DNA of 64,000 bases from Aliiglaciecola sp. LCG003 (GCF_030316135.1 NZ_CP128185.1:4278001-4342000); one strand, 5' to 3'. Shown: positions 37,597-47,637, counted from the first letter of the stretch. Program-made: numbers and translations. Notes: generated by a model not told the origin, from the sequence alone.

Positions 37597-38520
37597 CTAA
37601 TTTGCTGACGATTTAATCTTGAAGCGCAGCAGACCTATCTTACCCATAGCAATTGCATTACCAAACAACACAATTAAAACACCAATAACAGCTTGAAGTT
37701 GCCATTGATATCCTTCAAATAATGTTGAAAGAAACAAGGCGACCAAAGGATACATCAATACCACATAGGCTGCTTTGTCAGAGCCGATCTGTTGCATTAG
37801 TTTCATAAAAGCACCAAAGGCCAACACGGAACCAAACACGGCTAAAAATAGCAGAGACACATAATAATCTGTCGACTTGGGCAGAATAAATTCAGCCCCG
37901 CTGAAAAATGCAAAGCCATATAAGAACACCAGCCCATAGGTCATCGCCCAAAAGTTCATTTGAATTACAGGTGTGCCTTGGTCCAAGATTCGCTCAGACA
38001 CCACATTACCCAACGCGGCGAAAAAGAATGAGATGCAGGCGAGCAGGATCCCAAAAGCTAAAAATTCATCATTTTGCACCTTATCAAATTCAGGCAAAAA
38101 AATAAGCGCCATGCCCAATAAACCAAAAGTGGCTCCAATCAACACTTCTGGCCGAATCGGTTTTTTCAAAAAGATTTTACGCATAATGATATTAAGATAA
38201 ATAATACTGGAACTCATCAAGGCTAACACAGCACTAATGATGTACTTTTGACTTTGATACAAGAAACTATAATCCAACGTATATAGGCATAATCCCACCG
38301 CCGCCATTTTCAGATGAATATGGGTTGGCATTTTCAAAGGCAGTTTCTTAAACCAACAATATGCGCCTAATACTAGCGACGCGATGGTAAACCGGTAGGC
38401 AACCGACAAAGCTGGATCCACTTCTCCCAGTTGATAAGTAATGGCAATCCAGGTTGAACCCCAAATAAGTGTGCAACTGATAAAAAGTTGAATATTAGAC
38501 ACGCGTAATCTCAAGCCCAT
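37597..38520 (-). CDS. EamA/DMT-family transporter
   Basis: About 307 residues with ten hydrophobic helices in two EamA repeats (LFISCTLIWGSTWIAITYQLGEVDPALSVAYRFTIASLVLG in the first; the second begins near FLAFGILLACISFFFAALGNVV). Typical of inner-membrane metabolite or drug exporters (RhaT/YdcZ-like group). The frame is open to 38556; the ATG at 38520 (MGLRLRVSNIQ) is the better fit to the family N-terminus. Substrate unknown. Confidence 0.85.
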   Translation of the reverse strand: MGLRLRVSNIQLFISCTLIWGSTWIAITYQLGEVDPALSVAYRFTIASLVLGAYCWFKKLPLKMPTHIHLKMAAVGLCLYTLDYSFLYQSQKYIISAVLALMSSSIIYLNIIMRKIFLKKPIRPEVLIGATFGLLGMALIFLPEFDKVQNDEFLAFGILLACISFFFAALGNVVSERILDQGTPVIQMNFWAMTYGLVFLYGFAFFSGAEFILPKSTDYYVSLLFLAVFGSVLAFGAFMKLMQQIGSDKAAYVVLMYPLVALFLSTLFEGYQWQLQAVIGVLIVLFGNAIAMGKIGLLRFKIKSSAN

Positions 38521-38627
38521 AAATCGGAACAATATGTTAGCAAAACAACTCAACAACCAAGCAAGACTTTATTGTAACTTCAGGTTTATACTGGTTATAA
38601 GTGGAAAAACTCAATGAGTCAGATTAT

Positions 38628-40097
38628 ATGAAGAGATTGCTGTTAACCTTTATTTTAGCGGTTATGATTTTAGTTGCCGTACTATGGATACGTGCGGAAA
38701 CCACCTTTGAAAATAAGCAGTTAAACCTTCCCCAGAACACCGAGCAATTAGATATAGATCAATCAGCTGCTGTTGAACGATTTGCTAAAGGTATTCGCTT
38801 TGCGACGATTTCTTATGATGACCCATCTCGTATCGATGATGCTGCTTTCGCTGGTTTGCGTGAGCACATTGAACAGAGCTTCCCCTTGATACATCAAACG
38901 GCCGAACAAATGATCTTTAATCATCATAGTTTGGTGTACCGTTTTGAAGGCCGTAATGCCGCCCTCAAACCGGCTTTGTTTATGGGCCATATGGATGTGG
39001 TGCCAGTAGATGAGGTAACACAATCCCAGTGGCAACAGCCGCCTTTTAGCGGCGCGGTAGTAGACAATATTATTTGGGGACGAGGCACAATAGACGATAA
39101 AGTCACAGTGTTTGCATTGCTCGAATCAATGGAGCTACTGCTTAGTCAGGGCTTAGTACCCGAGCGTGAAATAGTCTTTGCCTTTGGCCACGACGAAGAA
39201 ATCGGCGGCGAACAAGGCGCGGCCAGAATCGCTGAACATTTCAAGCAACAAGGCACTGAGTTTGAATTTGTCCTCGATGAAGGCGGCGCTATAACAGACG
39301 GAGTCATGGCTGGTATGACCCAACCCGTGGCATTAATTGGCATCGCAGAAAAAGGCTTTGTCAATTTAAAGCTCATTGTCAATGATGAAGGCGGTCACTC
39401 TTCACAACCACCTGAACACACCGCGGTAGGGATCCTAAGCCAAGCTATTGTAGATATCGAAAATGCTCAGTTTGAGACTAATTTGACCTTTAGTATAGAA
39501 ACCTTCGAGCGGGTTGGCTACTACGCCCCCTTAAGTTCCCGCTTGCCAATGGCAAACCTTTGGTTGCTGTCTCCCTTGGTTGAAAGCGCCATGTTAGGCA
39601 AGCCTTCAAGTGCGGCAGGTATTCGCACCACCATAGCTGCCACTATGCTGAGCGGCAGTTCTAAATCTAACATTCTGCCGACTCAAGCCAGTGCCGTTGT
39701 CAATTTCAGGATCTTGCCAGGTGAGACGGTCGAGACAGTCACCCAGCATGTGGTCGAAGCCATCGACAATCCTAGGGTGCAAATTGAGAGCTTTATGCAA
39801 AATGAGCCATCTCAAGTTTCCCCTACAGATAGTTTAGGCTATAGCCTAATTGAAAAGAACATTCGACAGTTAGACAACCAGATACTAGTTGCCCCCTATT
39901 TAGTGATGGGCGGCACAGACTCAAAACACTTTTATGGGTTATCAGACAATGTCTATCGTTTTATGATGGTGCGCCTCGATCCCAAAGGATTGAAACGCTT
40001 TCATGGTGTGAATGAACAACTACCGGTGGCAGATTACATCAATGCCATCACATTTTTCCATGCCATGTTAAAACAAACTGCAACGGGACAGAATTAA
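38628..40097 (+). CDS. M20-family metallopeptidase (carboxypeptidase S / PM20D1-like)
   Basis: About 489 residues from the ATG at 38628; a GTG at 38601 is also in frame. An N-terminal membrane helix or signal anchor (RLLLTFILAVMILVAVLWI) precedes the catalytic domain. Numbered from the GTG, H130-x-D132 (FMGHMDVVP), D165 (GRGTIDDK) and E199-E200 (GHDEEIGGEQG) are the zinc and catalytic residues. An interrupting dimerisation domain and a C-terminal MGGTDSKHF complete the fold. It probably hydrolyses small peptides or N-acyl amino acids in the envelope. Confidence 0.92.
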   Translation: MKRLLLTFILAVMILVAVLWIRAETTFENKQLNLPQNTEQLDIDQSAAVERFAKGIRFATISYDDPSRIDDAAFAGLREHIEQSFPLIHQTAEQMIFNHHSLVYRFEGRNAALKPALFMGHMDVVPVDEVTQSQWQQPPFSGAVVDNIIWGRGTIDDKVTVFALLESMELLLSQGLVPEREIVFAFGHDEEIGGEQGAARIAEHFKQQGTEFEFVLDEGGAITDGVMAGMTQPVALIGIAEKGFVNLKLIVNDEGGHSSQPPEHTAVGILSQAIVDIENAQFETNLTFSIETFERVGYYAPLSSRLPMANLWLLSPLVESAMLGKPSSAAGIRTTIAATMLSGSSKSNILPTQASAVVNFRILPGETVETVTQHVVEAIDNPRVQIESFMQNEPSQVSPTDSLGYSLIEKNIRQLDNQILVAPYLVMGGTDSKHFYGLSDNVYRFMMVRLDPKGLKRFHGVNEQLPVADYINAITFFHAMLKQTATGQN

Positions 40098-40104
40098 GCC
40101 ACTT

Positions 40105-40359
40105 TCAGCTTAAGTATGTCGCATAGATAAAATAGAAAATTGGCCCGGTTATCAACCAACCGACCAAAGTAATCTTAAAAAAGCTATCTTGCTGAATTTG
40201 ATCCAAATGCACAAATGAGCTGGCTTTTGGATCAATTTCAGGTAAAGGCTTTACCTGTCGGTAGAGCTTTAATACCGTCATTCCCACTAAAATGGGAATG
40301 ACAATAACGCCAATAATGAACACGACGAACATCCAAGCATCTGGTGATGTTTTGCGCAT
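40105..40359 (-). CDS. Small two-helix membrane protein
   Basis: An 84-residue protein with helices at about 9-32 and 62-82 and a hydrophilic loop between. No family is recognised. It begins three bases after the proA stop, so it is the third gene of a proB-proA operon and may be cotranslated. Confidence 0.65.
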   Translation of the reverse strand: MRKTSPDAWMFVVFIIGVIVIPILVGMTVLKLYRQVKPLPEIDPKASSFVHLDQIQQDSFFKITLVGWLITGPIFYFIYATYLS

Positions 40360-40362
40360 AGT

Positions 40363-41613
40363 TTATTTCCTCACTTCGCCGTCACCATAAACCACGAATT
40401 TTTCTGTGGTCAGCGACAAAGCTCCCATAGGACCATAAGCATGTAATTTACTGGTTGATATGCCAATTTCGGCGCCTAAGCCTAACTCTCCACCGTCGGA
40501 AAAGCGCGACGAGGCATTAGCCATCACTACCGCTGAATCTACCACTCGGATAAACTCGTTGGTCGCTGAATAATCTTGGCTCACAATTACCTCTGTGTGG
40601 CCCGAGCCATAAAGCGCGATATGCTCAACAGCTTGATCGAAGTTATCGACAACCCGTATGGCAATTTCAAGGGCCAAATACTCGGCATGCCAGTCATCTT
40701 CAGTGGCGGCAACCGCGCCATCGAAGAACCCTATACTTTTTGGGCATGCATGCACTTTCACTTTATGTTGGGCAAACATCGCTGCAGCCATGGGCAAAAA
40801 CTCGGACGCTACCGATTGGTGCACCAATAGTGTTTCGAGGGAGTTACACACGCTGGTTCGCTGGGTTTTTCCATTTTGTAATAGTGCCAGTCCTTTAACT
40901 AAATCGGCTGCTTTATCTATATACAGATGACAAACACCTTTAAAATGTTGGATCACTGGGATCTGGCTGTGCTTGCTAACAAATCGGATTAAGCCTTCAC
41001 CGCCGCGAGGAATAATCAAGTCGACATCATCACTCAAGGTCATTAATTCATTCATCACCGCGCGGTCGGTGTCGGGCACCACTGTTACGATAGCTGGATC
41101 TAAATTGTGCTTTTCCAGCGCTCGATGGATACATGCGGCTAAGGCTAGATTTGAATGAATAGCTTCTTTACCACCACGCAAAATAACCGCGTTTCCGGCC
41201 TTTAAACACAAAGCCGCGGCATCAATGGTAACATTAGGACGAGACTCATAAATCATCGCGATCACCCCTAAAGGAATGCGCATTTTGCCAACCCGGATAC
41301 CGCTTGGCTGTCGTTCAATCTGATTAATACTGCCGACTGGATCCCTTTGTTGTTCAATTTGTAGCACCGCTTGGCGAATACTTTGTAAGCGCTCCTCACT
41401 AAGCATTAATCGGTCTTGCATGGAAACATCCAGCCCAGCAATTTTAGCCTGCTCAAGATCCCGTTTATTGGCCGCCAAAATCGCATCCGATTGACTGATT
41501 AACTCATCGGCAATATCCCGTAATAATTGGTTTTTAACATTACTGCTTAAAGTAGCAATTGAGCGTGCGGCAAGTCTGGCTGCACGGGCTGCTACAGCGA
41601 TGGAAAATGACAT
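40363..41613 (-). CDS. proA: Gamma-glutamyl phosphate reductase
   Basis: About 416 residues of the aldehyde-dehydrogenase superfamily, reducing glutamyl-5-phosphate to the semialdehyde in proline synthesis. The catalytic cysteine lies in KTQRTSVCNSLETLLVH; NAVILRGGKEAIHSN and LGLGAEIGISTSKLHAYGPMG are family signatures. The frame extends to 41649, but AGGAAAG before the ATG at 41613 (MSFSIAVAARAARLAA) marks the likely start. Follows proB by 28-64 bases. Confidence 0.96.
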   Translation of the reverse strand: MSFSIAVAARAARLAARSIATLSSNVKNQLLRDIADELISQSDAILAANKRDLEQAKIAGLDVSMQDRLMLSEERLQSIRQAVLQIEQQRDPVGSINQIERQPSGIRVGKMRIPLGVIAMIYESRPNVTIDAAALCLKAGNAVILRGGKEAIHSNLALAACIHRALEKHNLDPAIVTVVPDTDRAVMNELMTLSDDVDLIIPRGGEGLIRFVSKHSQIPVIQHFKGVCHLYIDKAADLVKGLALLQNGKTQRTSVCNSLETLLVHQSVASEFLPMAAAMFAQHKVKVHACPKSIGFFDGAVAATEDDWHAEYLALEIAIRVVDNFDQAVEHIALYGSGHTEVIVSQDYSATNEFIRVVDSAVVMANASSRFSDGGELGLGAEIGISTSKLHAYGPMGALSLTTEKFVVYGDGEVRK

Positions 41614-41677
41614 AAATTCTTTCCTAATCTGATAGCTCCCTCGCGACATTGCGGCGAGCGATAATTTTTATTTGTTT

Positions 41678-42775
41678 TTATAACAACACCATATCATCAC
41701 GGTGTACCACGGCTTCGCCGAGGGTGTAGCCTAATTGTCCTTCGATATCACTACTGCGCTTACCTTTGATGTGGTGCAGGTCACTGGCACTGTACAAAGC
41801 CAACCCCTTGGCTAACGGATGACTTTGATATTCGATGGTCACTGCCTCGCCAGACTTAAATTGTCCAACAACCTCAATAATACCGCTGGGTAATAAAGAT
41901 GCACCTTTGTTTAAAATGGCCGTTTTTGCGCCTGCATCAATTACAATTTTTCCGCAACTTTTAAGGGTGTGCTTAAGCCACTGGCCACGGGAATTTTCGC
42001 GACTAGCAACGGGTTTGAATAGACTACCTTGTATTTTTCCTTCGAGTAAGTTGTCAAACACGTCACCTTTCTGGCCATTGACTATCAGTGTTTGAATCCC
42101 GCTTTGAGTACATTTTTGTGCGGCTTGCAATTTTGTCTGCATACCACCGGTGCCCAGGCTAGTGCCGGCCCCCCCAGCTAACGCCATGGTTGCCTCGTCG
42201 ATATGTTCAATCAATGGCAGTAGCTTCGCATCTGGGTTGCGGCGGGGATCTTTGTCAAACAAACCATCCACATCCGAGCAAATGATCAATGTATCGGCCT
42301 CAGCAATAAGGGCAGCATAGGCTGCAAGATTATCGTTATCACCGACTTTTAGCTCATTCACCGCCACGGTGTCGTTTTCATTGATGATCGGCAAAGCGTG
42401 ATGATTGAGCAGCTCTCGTAAGGTATTTTTAATATTCACGTAACGAGTGCGATTGTGTAGATCATCATAAGTTAACAAAAGCTGTGCACAGGGAAAGTCA
42501 AAGAAGCGTGACCAATTCGCCATCATCTGAGTTTGACCGATGGCCGCCATTGCCTGTTTCTCGGCAATAGAAGGAGCGTGGTGGGTTTTAATTTTGCCCT
42601 TTCCCGCCGCAACACTGCCGGAAGAAACTAAAATCACCTCTTTACCTAAATCACGACTCGCTGTGATAAAGCGTGCTATAGCCAATAAATAGCGGCCGCT
42701 GCATTGATTGCCATCCGGGGCGATTAAAGCGCTGCCGACCTTAATCACCACTCGTTGCCAGGTAAAATCCATCAT
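41678..42775 (-). CDS. proB: Glutamate 5-kinase
   Basis: A 365-residue kinase with an N-terminal amino-acid-kinase domain (VVIKVGSALIAP at about 9-20, VSSGSVAAG, the NENDTVAV and DNDNLAAYAA segments, and AGGAGTSLGTGGMQTKLQAA) and a C-terminal PUA domain from about 275. It catalyses the first step of proline synthesis and is usually inhibited by proline. Forms an operon with proA. Confidence 0.97.
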   Translation of the reverse strand: MMDFTWQRVVIKVGSALIAPDGNQCSGRYLLAIARFITASRDLGKEVILVSSGSVAAGKGKIKTHHAPSIAEKQAMAAIGQTQMMANWSRFFDFPCAQLLLTYDDLHNRTRYVNIKNTLRELLNHHALPIINENDTVAVNELKVGDNDNLAAYAALIAEADTLIICSDVDGLFDKDPRRNPDAKLLPLIEHIDEATMALAGGAGTSLGTGGMQTKLQAAQKCTQSGIQTLIVNGQKGDVFDNLLEGKIQGSLFKPVASRENSRGQWLKHTLKSCGKIVIDAGAKTAILNKGASLLPSGIIEVVGQFKSGEAVTIEYQSHPLAKGLALYSASDLHHIKGKRSSDIEGQLGYTLGEAVVHRDDMVLL

Positions 42776-42978
42776 CGTAATCCCTCAAAGATAACTGTAG
42801 GTGTAGATTACGACAAAATGTAAACAAAACAAGCCACAGGGGTTATAACTTATGGATTAAATCGTAATAAAACACGTATTTAGCGCGCTATAGGCTAAAA
42901 TCCCGTTTTGCTGGCGATTTAGATTGCTTTTAGGGTAGAATTAGGGCATTGAATTAGCTGTATTAAGTATCCATCACT

Positions 42979-45432
42979 ATGCGAATCAGAGCAATTGTAG
43001 TAAGTATTCTGGCGATATTCGTTCTACCAATTTTTAGTAGTTACGCAACTATCCAGCAAACCAAAGGCGACTTCCAAGACAAATTCCGTCAATTAGATGA
43101 AGCACTCCCCACTCCAAATGTTTACCGTAATGCTGCGGGCGAGCCAGGTCATCAATATTGGCAACAAAAAGTTGACTATAAAATTCAAGCCAAACTTGAT
43201 GAGACCAAGCGACGCATTGAAGCTAGTGAGCAAATTACTTATCAAAATAACTCACCCGACACACTAAAATATTTGTGGGTTCAGCTTGATCAAAACAAAT
43301 TTCGTGATGACTCAATGTCAGCGCTTACTACTACCTTTGGTGGGATAGGTAATCGTGGTCCTGGTACCAAGAGTGCTTCAGGCAGCACGCCTGCACAAAT
43401 CAGTATTGGGGCATTACGCAGACAACAATTTGTTGACGATAACGTTTTAGGTTACCAACTTAACAAGGTTGCAGATAGCCGTGGCAATGACCTCAAATAC
43501 ACCGTTGTCGGCACCCTAATGCGCGTCGATTTAGCCACACCGCTCAAACCGGGTAAAGATGTTGAATTTTCTATTGACTATGCTTTCAATATCGTCGAAG
43601 AAGATGCGGTCTCTGCGCGTTCTGGATACGAGCACTTCCCCGATGATGCCAGAGAAGGCGGCAATGACATCTTCTTATTAGCTCAGTGGTTTCCTCGTTT
43701 AGCCGCTTATACCGATTATGAAGCTTGGACCAATAAGGAATTCATTGGACGAGGTGAATTCACTCTCGAGTTCGGTGATTATGATGTTGAACTCACGGTG
43801 CCTGCCGATCACATAGTGTCAGCCACAGGTTCACTGCAAAACCCCAATGATGTTTTAACCGCTACTCAGCGTAAGCGCTTAAAACAAGCAGAGGAAGCCG
43901 AGCGGACTGTGTTTGTGGTAACAGAAGAGGAAGCTCTGGAGAACGAGAAAGCAGCTACTGATGAGCAGAAAACCTGGCGATTCAAAGCAAAAAATGTCCG
44001 CGATTTTGCTTGGGCATCATCACGTAAATTTATCTGGGATGCCCGAGGCCATCAACAAGGCGGTGACGAGCAACCACTGGTAATGGCCATGTCATTCTTC
44101 CCCAAAGAAGGGGGCGATTTATGGAAGAAATACTCTACTGAGTCGATCATCCATACACTAGAAGTCTATTCCCGTTTCTCGTTTGATTACCCTTACCCTG
44201 TTGCCCAATCTGTCAATGGACCTGTTGGCGGAATGGAATATCCAATGATCACTTTCAATGGTCCACGCACCACGTTACAAGACGATGGCACCCGCACGTA
44301 TTCTCAAGCCGAAAAGCGCTTCTTGATTGGCGTAGTGATCCACGAAGTGGGCCACATCTATTTCCCGATGATCGTCAACTCCGACGAGCGCCAATGGACT
44401 TGGATGGATGAAGGTTTAAACAGTTTCTTAGATGGTGTGGCAGGTCGTGAATGGGACCCAACCATTCCTTGGGGAGTAGAACCCCGCGATGTAGTTGACT
44501 ATATGAAAGGTTCCACCCAAGTACCGGTTATGACCCAATCTGATAGTGTGTTGAAATTGGGACCCAATGGCTATACTAAACCTGCCGTGGCACTGAATAT
44601 ACTGCGCGAAACGATTTTAGGTCGTGAGTTGTTCGATTTTGCATTCAAAGAATATGCCCAACGCTGGAAATATAAACGTCCAACTCCGTCTGATTTCTTC
44701 CGCACCATGGAAGAAGCCTCAGGGGTTGACTTGGACTGGTTCTGGCGCGGCTGGTTTTACACCACTGACCACGTAGACATATCTTTAGATTCTATCTATA
44801 AATTACGCTTAGATAGCAAAGATCCGGATATCGATTTTGACCGAGAACGTCAACAAGAGGCCGACAAACCTGTTTCACTAACCGATATCAGAAATCGCCA
44901 AGAAGGTAAGCAGCTTTGGGTTGAACGTTTTCCTGATTTGAAAGACTTTTACGATGAAAATGACCGCTTCACCGTAACCAATAAAGATCGCAATAAATAT
45001 CAGAAATATCTGAGTAAATTAAAAGACTGGGAACGTATAGCTTTAGAGCGTGCTGTAAAAGAAGACAAAAATTACTATGTGCTGGAGTTTTCCAATTTAG
45101 GAGGCTTGGTGATGCCGATTATTCTTGAGCTCACTTTTGAAGATGGTACTACTGATATGCTTCGAATTCCCGCCGAGATCTGGCGCCGTACCCCTAAGGC
45201 AGTGAATAAATTAATTGTCACCGAAAAAGATAAAGTGCTGACTGGCGTCAGTATTGACCCTCATTGGGAAACGGCTGATGTCGATACCAGTAATAACCAC
45301 TACCCTAGACGGATCATTCCATCGCGTATTGAAGCGTTTAAGAAAGAAAAAAGTAAAGCTAAAGTCAGCCGTGACATCATGCATGATATGACCACGGAGT
45401 TGAAAACTGACTTTAAAGGCGACGATCAATAG
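42979..45432 (+). CDS. M1-family zinc metallopeptidase, secreted
   Basis: An 817-residue aminopeptidase-type enzyme with an N-terminal signal peptide (about 1-24). The zinc site is H455-E456-V-G-H459 with E478 in WTWMDEG, the HExxHx18E spacing of M1 peptidases. The GGMEYPMITFNG segment upstream corresponds to the GxMEN substrate motif. The C-terminal part (from about 600) is a lysine- and glutamate-rich extension. Its TAG stop shares a base with the GTG start of the next gene, so the two are translationally coupled. Confidence 0.93.
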   Translation: MRIRAIVVSILAIFVLPIFSSYATIQQTKGDFQDKFRQLDEALPTPNVYRNAAGEPGHQYWQQKVDYKIQAKLDETKRRIEASEQITYQNNSPDTLKYLWVQLDQNKFRDDSMSALTTTFGGIGNRGPGTKSASGSTPAQISIGALRRQQFVDDNVLGYQLNKVADSRGNDLKYTVVGTLMRVDLATPLKPGKDVEFSIDYAFNIVEEDAVSARSGYEHFPDDAREGGNDIFLLAQWFPRLAAYTDYEAWTNKEFIGRGEFTLEFGDYDVELTVPADHIVSATGSLQNPNDVLTATQRKRLKQAEEAERTVFVVTEEEALENEKAATDEQKTWRFKAKNVRDFAWASSRKFIWDARGHQQGGDEQPLVMAMSFFPKEGGDLWKKYSTESIIHTLEVYSRFSFDYPYPVAQSVNGPVGGMEYPMITFNGPRTTLQDDGTRTYSQAEKRFLIGVVIHEVGHIYFPMIVNSDERQWTWMDEGLNSFLDGVAGREWDPTIPWGVEPRDVVDYMKGSTQVPVMTQSDSVLKLGPNGYTKPAVALNILRETILGRELFDFAFKEYAQRWKYKRPTPSDFFRTMEEASGVDLDWFWRGWFYTTDHVDISLDSIYKLRLDSKDPDIDFDRERQQEADKPVSLTDIRNRQEGKQLWVERFPDLKDFYDENDRFTVTNKDRNKYQKYLSKLKDWERIALERAVKEDKNYYVLEFSNLGGLVMPIILELTFEDGTTDMLRIPAEIWRRTPKAVNKLIVTEKDKVLTGVSIDPHWETADVDTSNNHYPRRIIPSRIEAFKKEKSKAKVSRDIMHDMTTELKTDFKGDDQ

Positions 45433-45941
45433 TGTTCAAGCCAAGCTTACTAAAATGGTTGCTTGCCGTTACCTTAGTGGTTTCGGCAGCTGTGAGTGCC
45501 CATCAACAGAAAACCGCTATCTCAACCATACTGTTCAATCCACGCACCGACAATATCGAAGTTATGCATCGGTTCAATCTGCACGATGCAGAACATGCGG
45601 TTAAACAGATTTTTGGCAAGGGCGCCGACATTCTGGATTCGACGGAAACACAATTGCAGTTTAGTGAATATGTCGCCGCACGTTTTACCTTATTTGATGC
45701 AGACAACAATAACCTTGCGTTGAAAAAAGTCGGTTTTGAAGTGGATGGTAAGTTTTTTTGGGTCTATCAAGAAACCGCCCAAATAGATAATTTACAGGGT
45801 ATTCAAGTTAAACATGATGCGTTAAGAGACTTATGGTCAAGTCAAACCAATACTGTAAACATTGAAGGAATGGGTGATATCAAAACCCTGACATTCACCC
45901 AAAATATTGAGTTGTTAGAAGTTAGCTTTGGCCATCACTAA
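45432..45941 (+). CDS. DUF6702-like secreted protein
   Basis: A 169-residue protein with a signal peptide (about 1-23, ending AVSAH). The mature part is beta-rich and starts HQQKTAISTILFNPRTDNIEVMHRFNLHDAEHAV, which recalls DUF6702 proteins of Alteromonadales and Bacteroidetes. The GTG start overlaps the M1 peptidase stop by one base, indicating a functional pair. The last 20 bases overlap the convergent STAS gene. Confidence 0.7.
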   Translation: MFKPSLLKWLLAVTLVVSAAVSAHQQKTAISTILFNPRTDNIEVMHRFNLHDAEHAVKQIFGKGADILDSTETQLQFSEYVAARFTLFDADNNNLALKKVGFEVDGKFFWVYQETAQIDNLQGIQVKHDALRDLWSSQTNTVNIEGMGDIKTLTFTQNIELLEVSFGHH

Positions 45942-46341
45942 GTTGCTCTAACAGCCATTGTTTAGCTTCTGTAACATCATGAAAAAAACGAAACGTTTCT
46001 CCCGCGCTACGATAAATTTCCGAAAGGTGAGACTCGGCAAACATTGGCAAGTCGCAATCATCGACTAAAATAGCGGTCGCGATTCTGCCTATTTGTTTTT
46101 CTTGCGCTACCACATCGATCAAATACTGCATGGCCGCTGGTACGTATATACATTCACCATGTAATATCACGATAACCGCCCAGGGCTTATCAGCTAAGCG
46201 CTCTATTAACCCACTAGCACTTTCACCGGTTTGCTGAAGAGATTCTAAATTCCATGGTCCAGTGCCTTCTACCTGAAGAATTTGCCCATCAAGTTTTAGC
46301 TGCAAACTTCCATGGGCTTCAAATTTATTATCCATTAACAC
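45922..46341 (-). CDS. SpoIIAA/STAS-like protein
   Basis: A 139-residue single-domain protein with alternating strands and helices (LQLKLDGQILQVEGTGPWNLESL; KPWAVIVILHGECIYVPAAMQYLIDVV; RIATAILVDDCDLPMFAESHLSEIY). The pattern fits the SpoIIAA-like/STAS fold found in many marine gammaproteobacteria; its partner is unknown. Its 3' end overlaps the convergent gene by 20 bases. Confidence 0.7.
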   Translation of the reverse strand: MLMDNKFEAHGSLQLKLDGQILQVEGTGPWNLESLQQTGESASGLIERLADKPWAVIVILHGECIYVPAAMQYLIDVVAQEKQIGRIATAILVDDCDLPMFAESHLSEIYRSAGETFRFFHDVTEAKQWLLEQLSDGQS

Positions 46342-46431
46342 CTCTAAAGGTTAAATTTTTACCCTGAAAGTGAGTGTATAATATTTTACCCTTGGGTATC
46401 AAAACATATTGCAGCTTTATGCTCTGGGAAT

Positions 46432-46791
46432 TTAATCAAGTGCTTTGGCGAGCAGCCGATTTTGTAGGTAATCAAGTATCTCTTGTTCTTCTTCGGCAAT
46501 GTCTCCGTCAACCAGTGAAATCCCTTGTGCCACAGTTAGTGCTTTTTTAGCATTGAAAGTCAACGCATCCTTAAGCGATAGAATATAAGCCTTCACCTCA
46601 CCACTATCGACCGCTTGGCGCACTTGATGAATTGACTGTCGTTGAAACTCGTCAAGATCTTGTTCGCCCTGCCAATCGAGATGAGAATATATTGATTGAA
46701 AGTAATCCTGCTCGGTGAGTGTGATTTTCCCATCAATTCTATACATCAACATGCATAATTTAAGTAGGGCCTCATTAAATGCCTGTTCCAT
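46432..46791 (-). CDS. TerB-like helical protein
   Basis: A 119-residue all-helical protein. MEQAFNEALLKLCMLMYRIDGKITLTEQDYFQSI resembles the TerB N-terminal half, and the second half repeats the acidic DGDIAEEEQEIL turn. Paired D-G-x-I motifs (D20-G and D94-G) look like the metal-binding turns of TerB/TerB-like domains. No tellurite operon surrounds it, so a resistance role should not be assumed. Confidence 0.75.
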   Translation of the reverse strand: MEQAFNEALLKLCMLMYRIDGKITLTEQDYFQSIYSHLDWQGEQDLDEFQRQSIHQVRQAVDSGEVKAYILSLKDALTFNAKKALTVAQGISLVDGDIAEEEQEILDYLQNRLLAKALD

Positions 46792-47150
46792 AGTCTTACT
46801 CTTTTTAACCGTCTAACTGAAGAACAATTAACGTGGGTACGAACAGCATAAATTCAATCACAATTTAACGATTGATGGCTGCTCTGAATTGACTTTTAAA
46901 TGGTAAGAATGGGCTTTCATAATCACTACAAAGATATTTCCCGTTGGGATGGAAGCAGACTGTCACTGCCGAAAAATGTCCCGATATTGTATGTTTTAGT
47001 CTGAAAAATATATGTTGATATAATTGTACAAATCAGACATTTGATAGCAAAAATCGGCCCAGCAATTGGGCCATAACTAGCTGGTAGGTGCAGAGTATTG
47101 GTGGCAACTACCAGCAGCTAAAGTCTGTCATTATCGCCGCTTTGCGGTAA
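46792..47150. other. Intergenic region with clustered hairpins
   Basis: 359 bases without a gene. Three stems follow one another: GGCCCA/TGGGCC (47056-47072), GCTGGTAG/CTACCAGC (47080-47115) and CCGC/GCGG (near 47137-47146). None ends in a strong T-run. They could be the 3' end of the VOC gene transcript on the minus strand or a small structured RNA. Confidence 0.4.
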
Positions 47151-47591
47151 TTACCACTGACCGCTATTTTCCATTGACGCCCATGGCTCTTGTGGCGGCA
47201 ACGCATCACCTTTTTGTAGCAGCTCGATTGAGATACCATCGGGAGATCGAACAAAGGCCATATGCCCATCTCGAGGAGGACGGTTTATCACCACGCCCGC
47301 ATCTGACAGCGTTTGACACAGTGCGTAAATATCATCGACTCGAAAAGCTAAATGGCCAAAATTACGCCCGCCGCTATAGCTCTCCGGATCCCAGTTATAG
47401 GTGAGCTCTATCAATGGGGACGCATGACTTTTAGCGCGCTCAACATCTTCTGGTGCGGCTAGAAAAACTAAACTAAAGCGGCCTTTTTCATAGTCTGTTC
47501 GCTTAGTCTGAACCAAGCCCAATTGTTCACAGTAAAATTTGAGTGACGCATCTAGGTCAGATACGCGTACCATAGTGTGCAGATATTGCAT
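47151..47591 (-). CDS. VOC-family lactoylglutathione lyase-like protein
   Basis: A 146-residue glyoxalase-fold protein. The sequence opens MQYLHTMVRVSDLDASLKFYCEQLGL, as in glyoxalase I, with H5, E64 (LIELTYNW), H81 (FGHLAFRV) and E127 (ISIELLQ) as candidate metal ligands. It probably detoxifies methylglyoxal-glutathione adducts, but related dioxygenase-like VOC proteins cannot be excluded. Monocistronic. Confidence 0.85.
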   Translation of the reverse strand: MQYLHTMVRVSDLDASLKFYCEQLGLVQTKRTDYEKGRFSLVFLAAPEDVERAKSHASPLIELTYNWDPESYSGGRNFGHLAFRVDDIYALCQTLSDAGVVINRPPRDGHMAFVRSPDGISIELLQKGDALPPQEPWASMENSGQW

Positions 47592-47637
47592 TGAATATTC
47601 TCTCCAGCTGTTTGATCAGCAAGGTATTAAGGTTTTA

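Noticed and set aside
46432-46791. Tellurite-resistance role for the TerB-like protein
   Set aside because: No other ter genes nearby; only the fold-type resemblance is supported.
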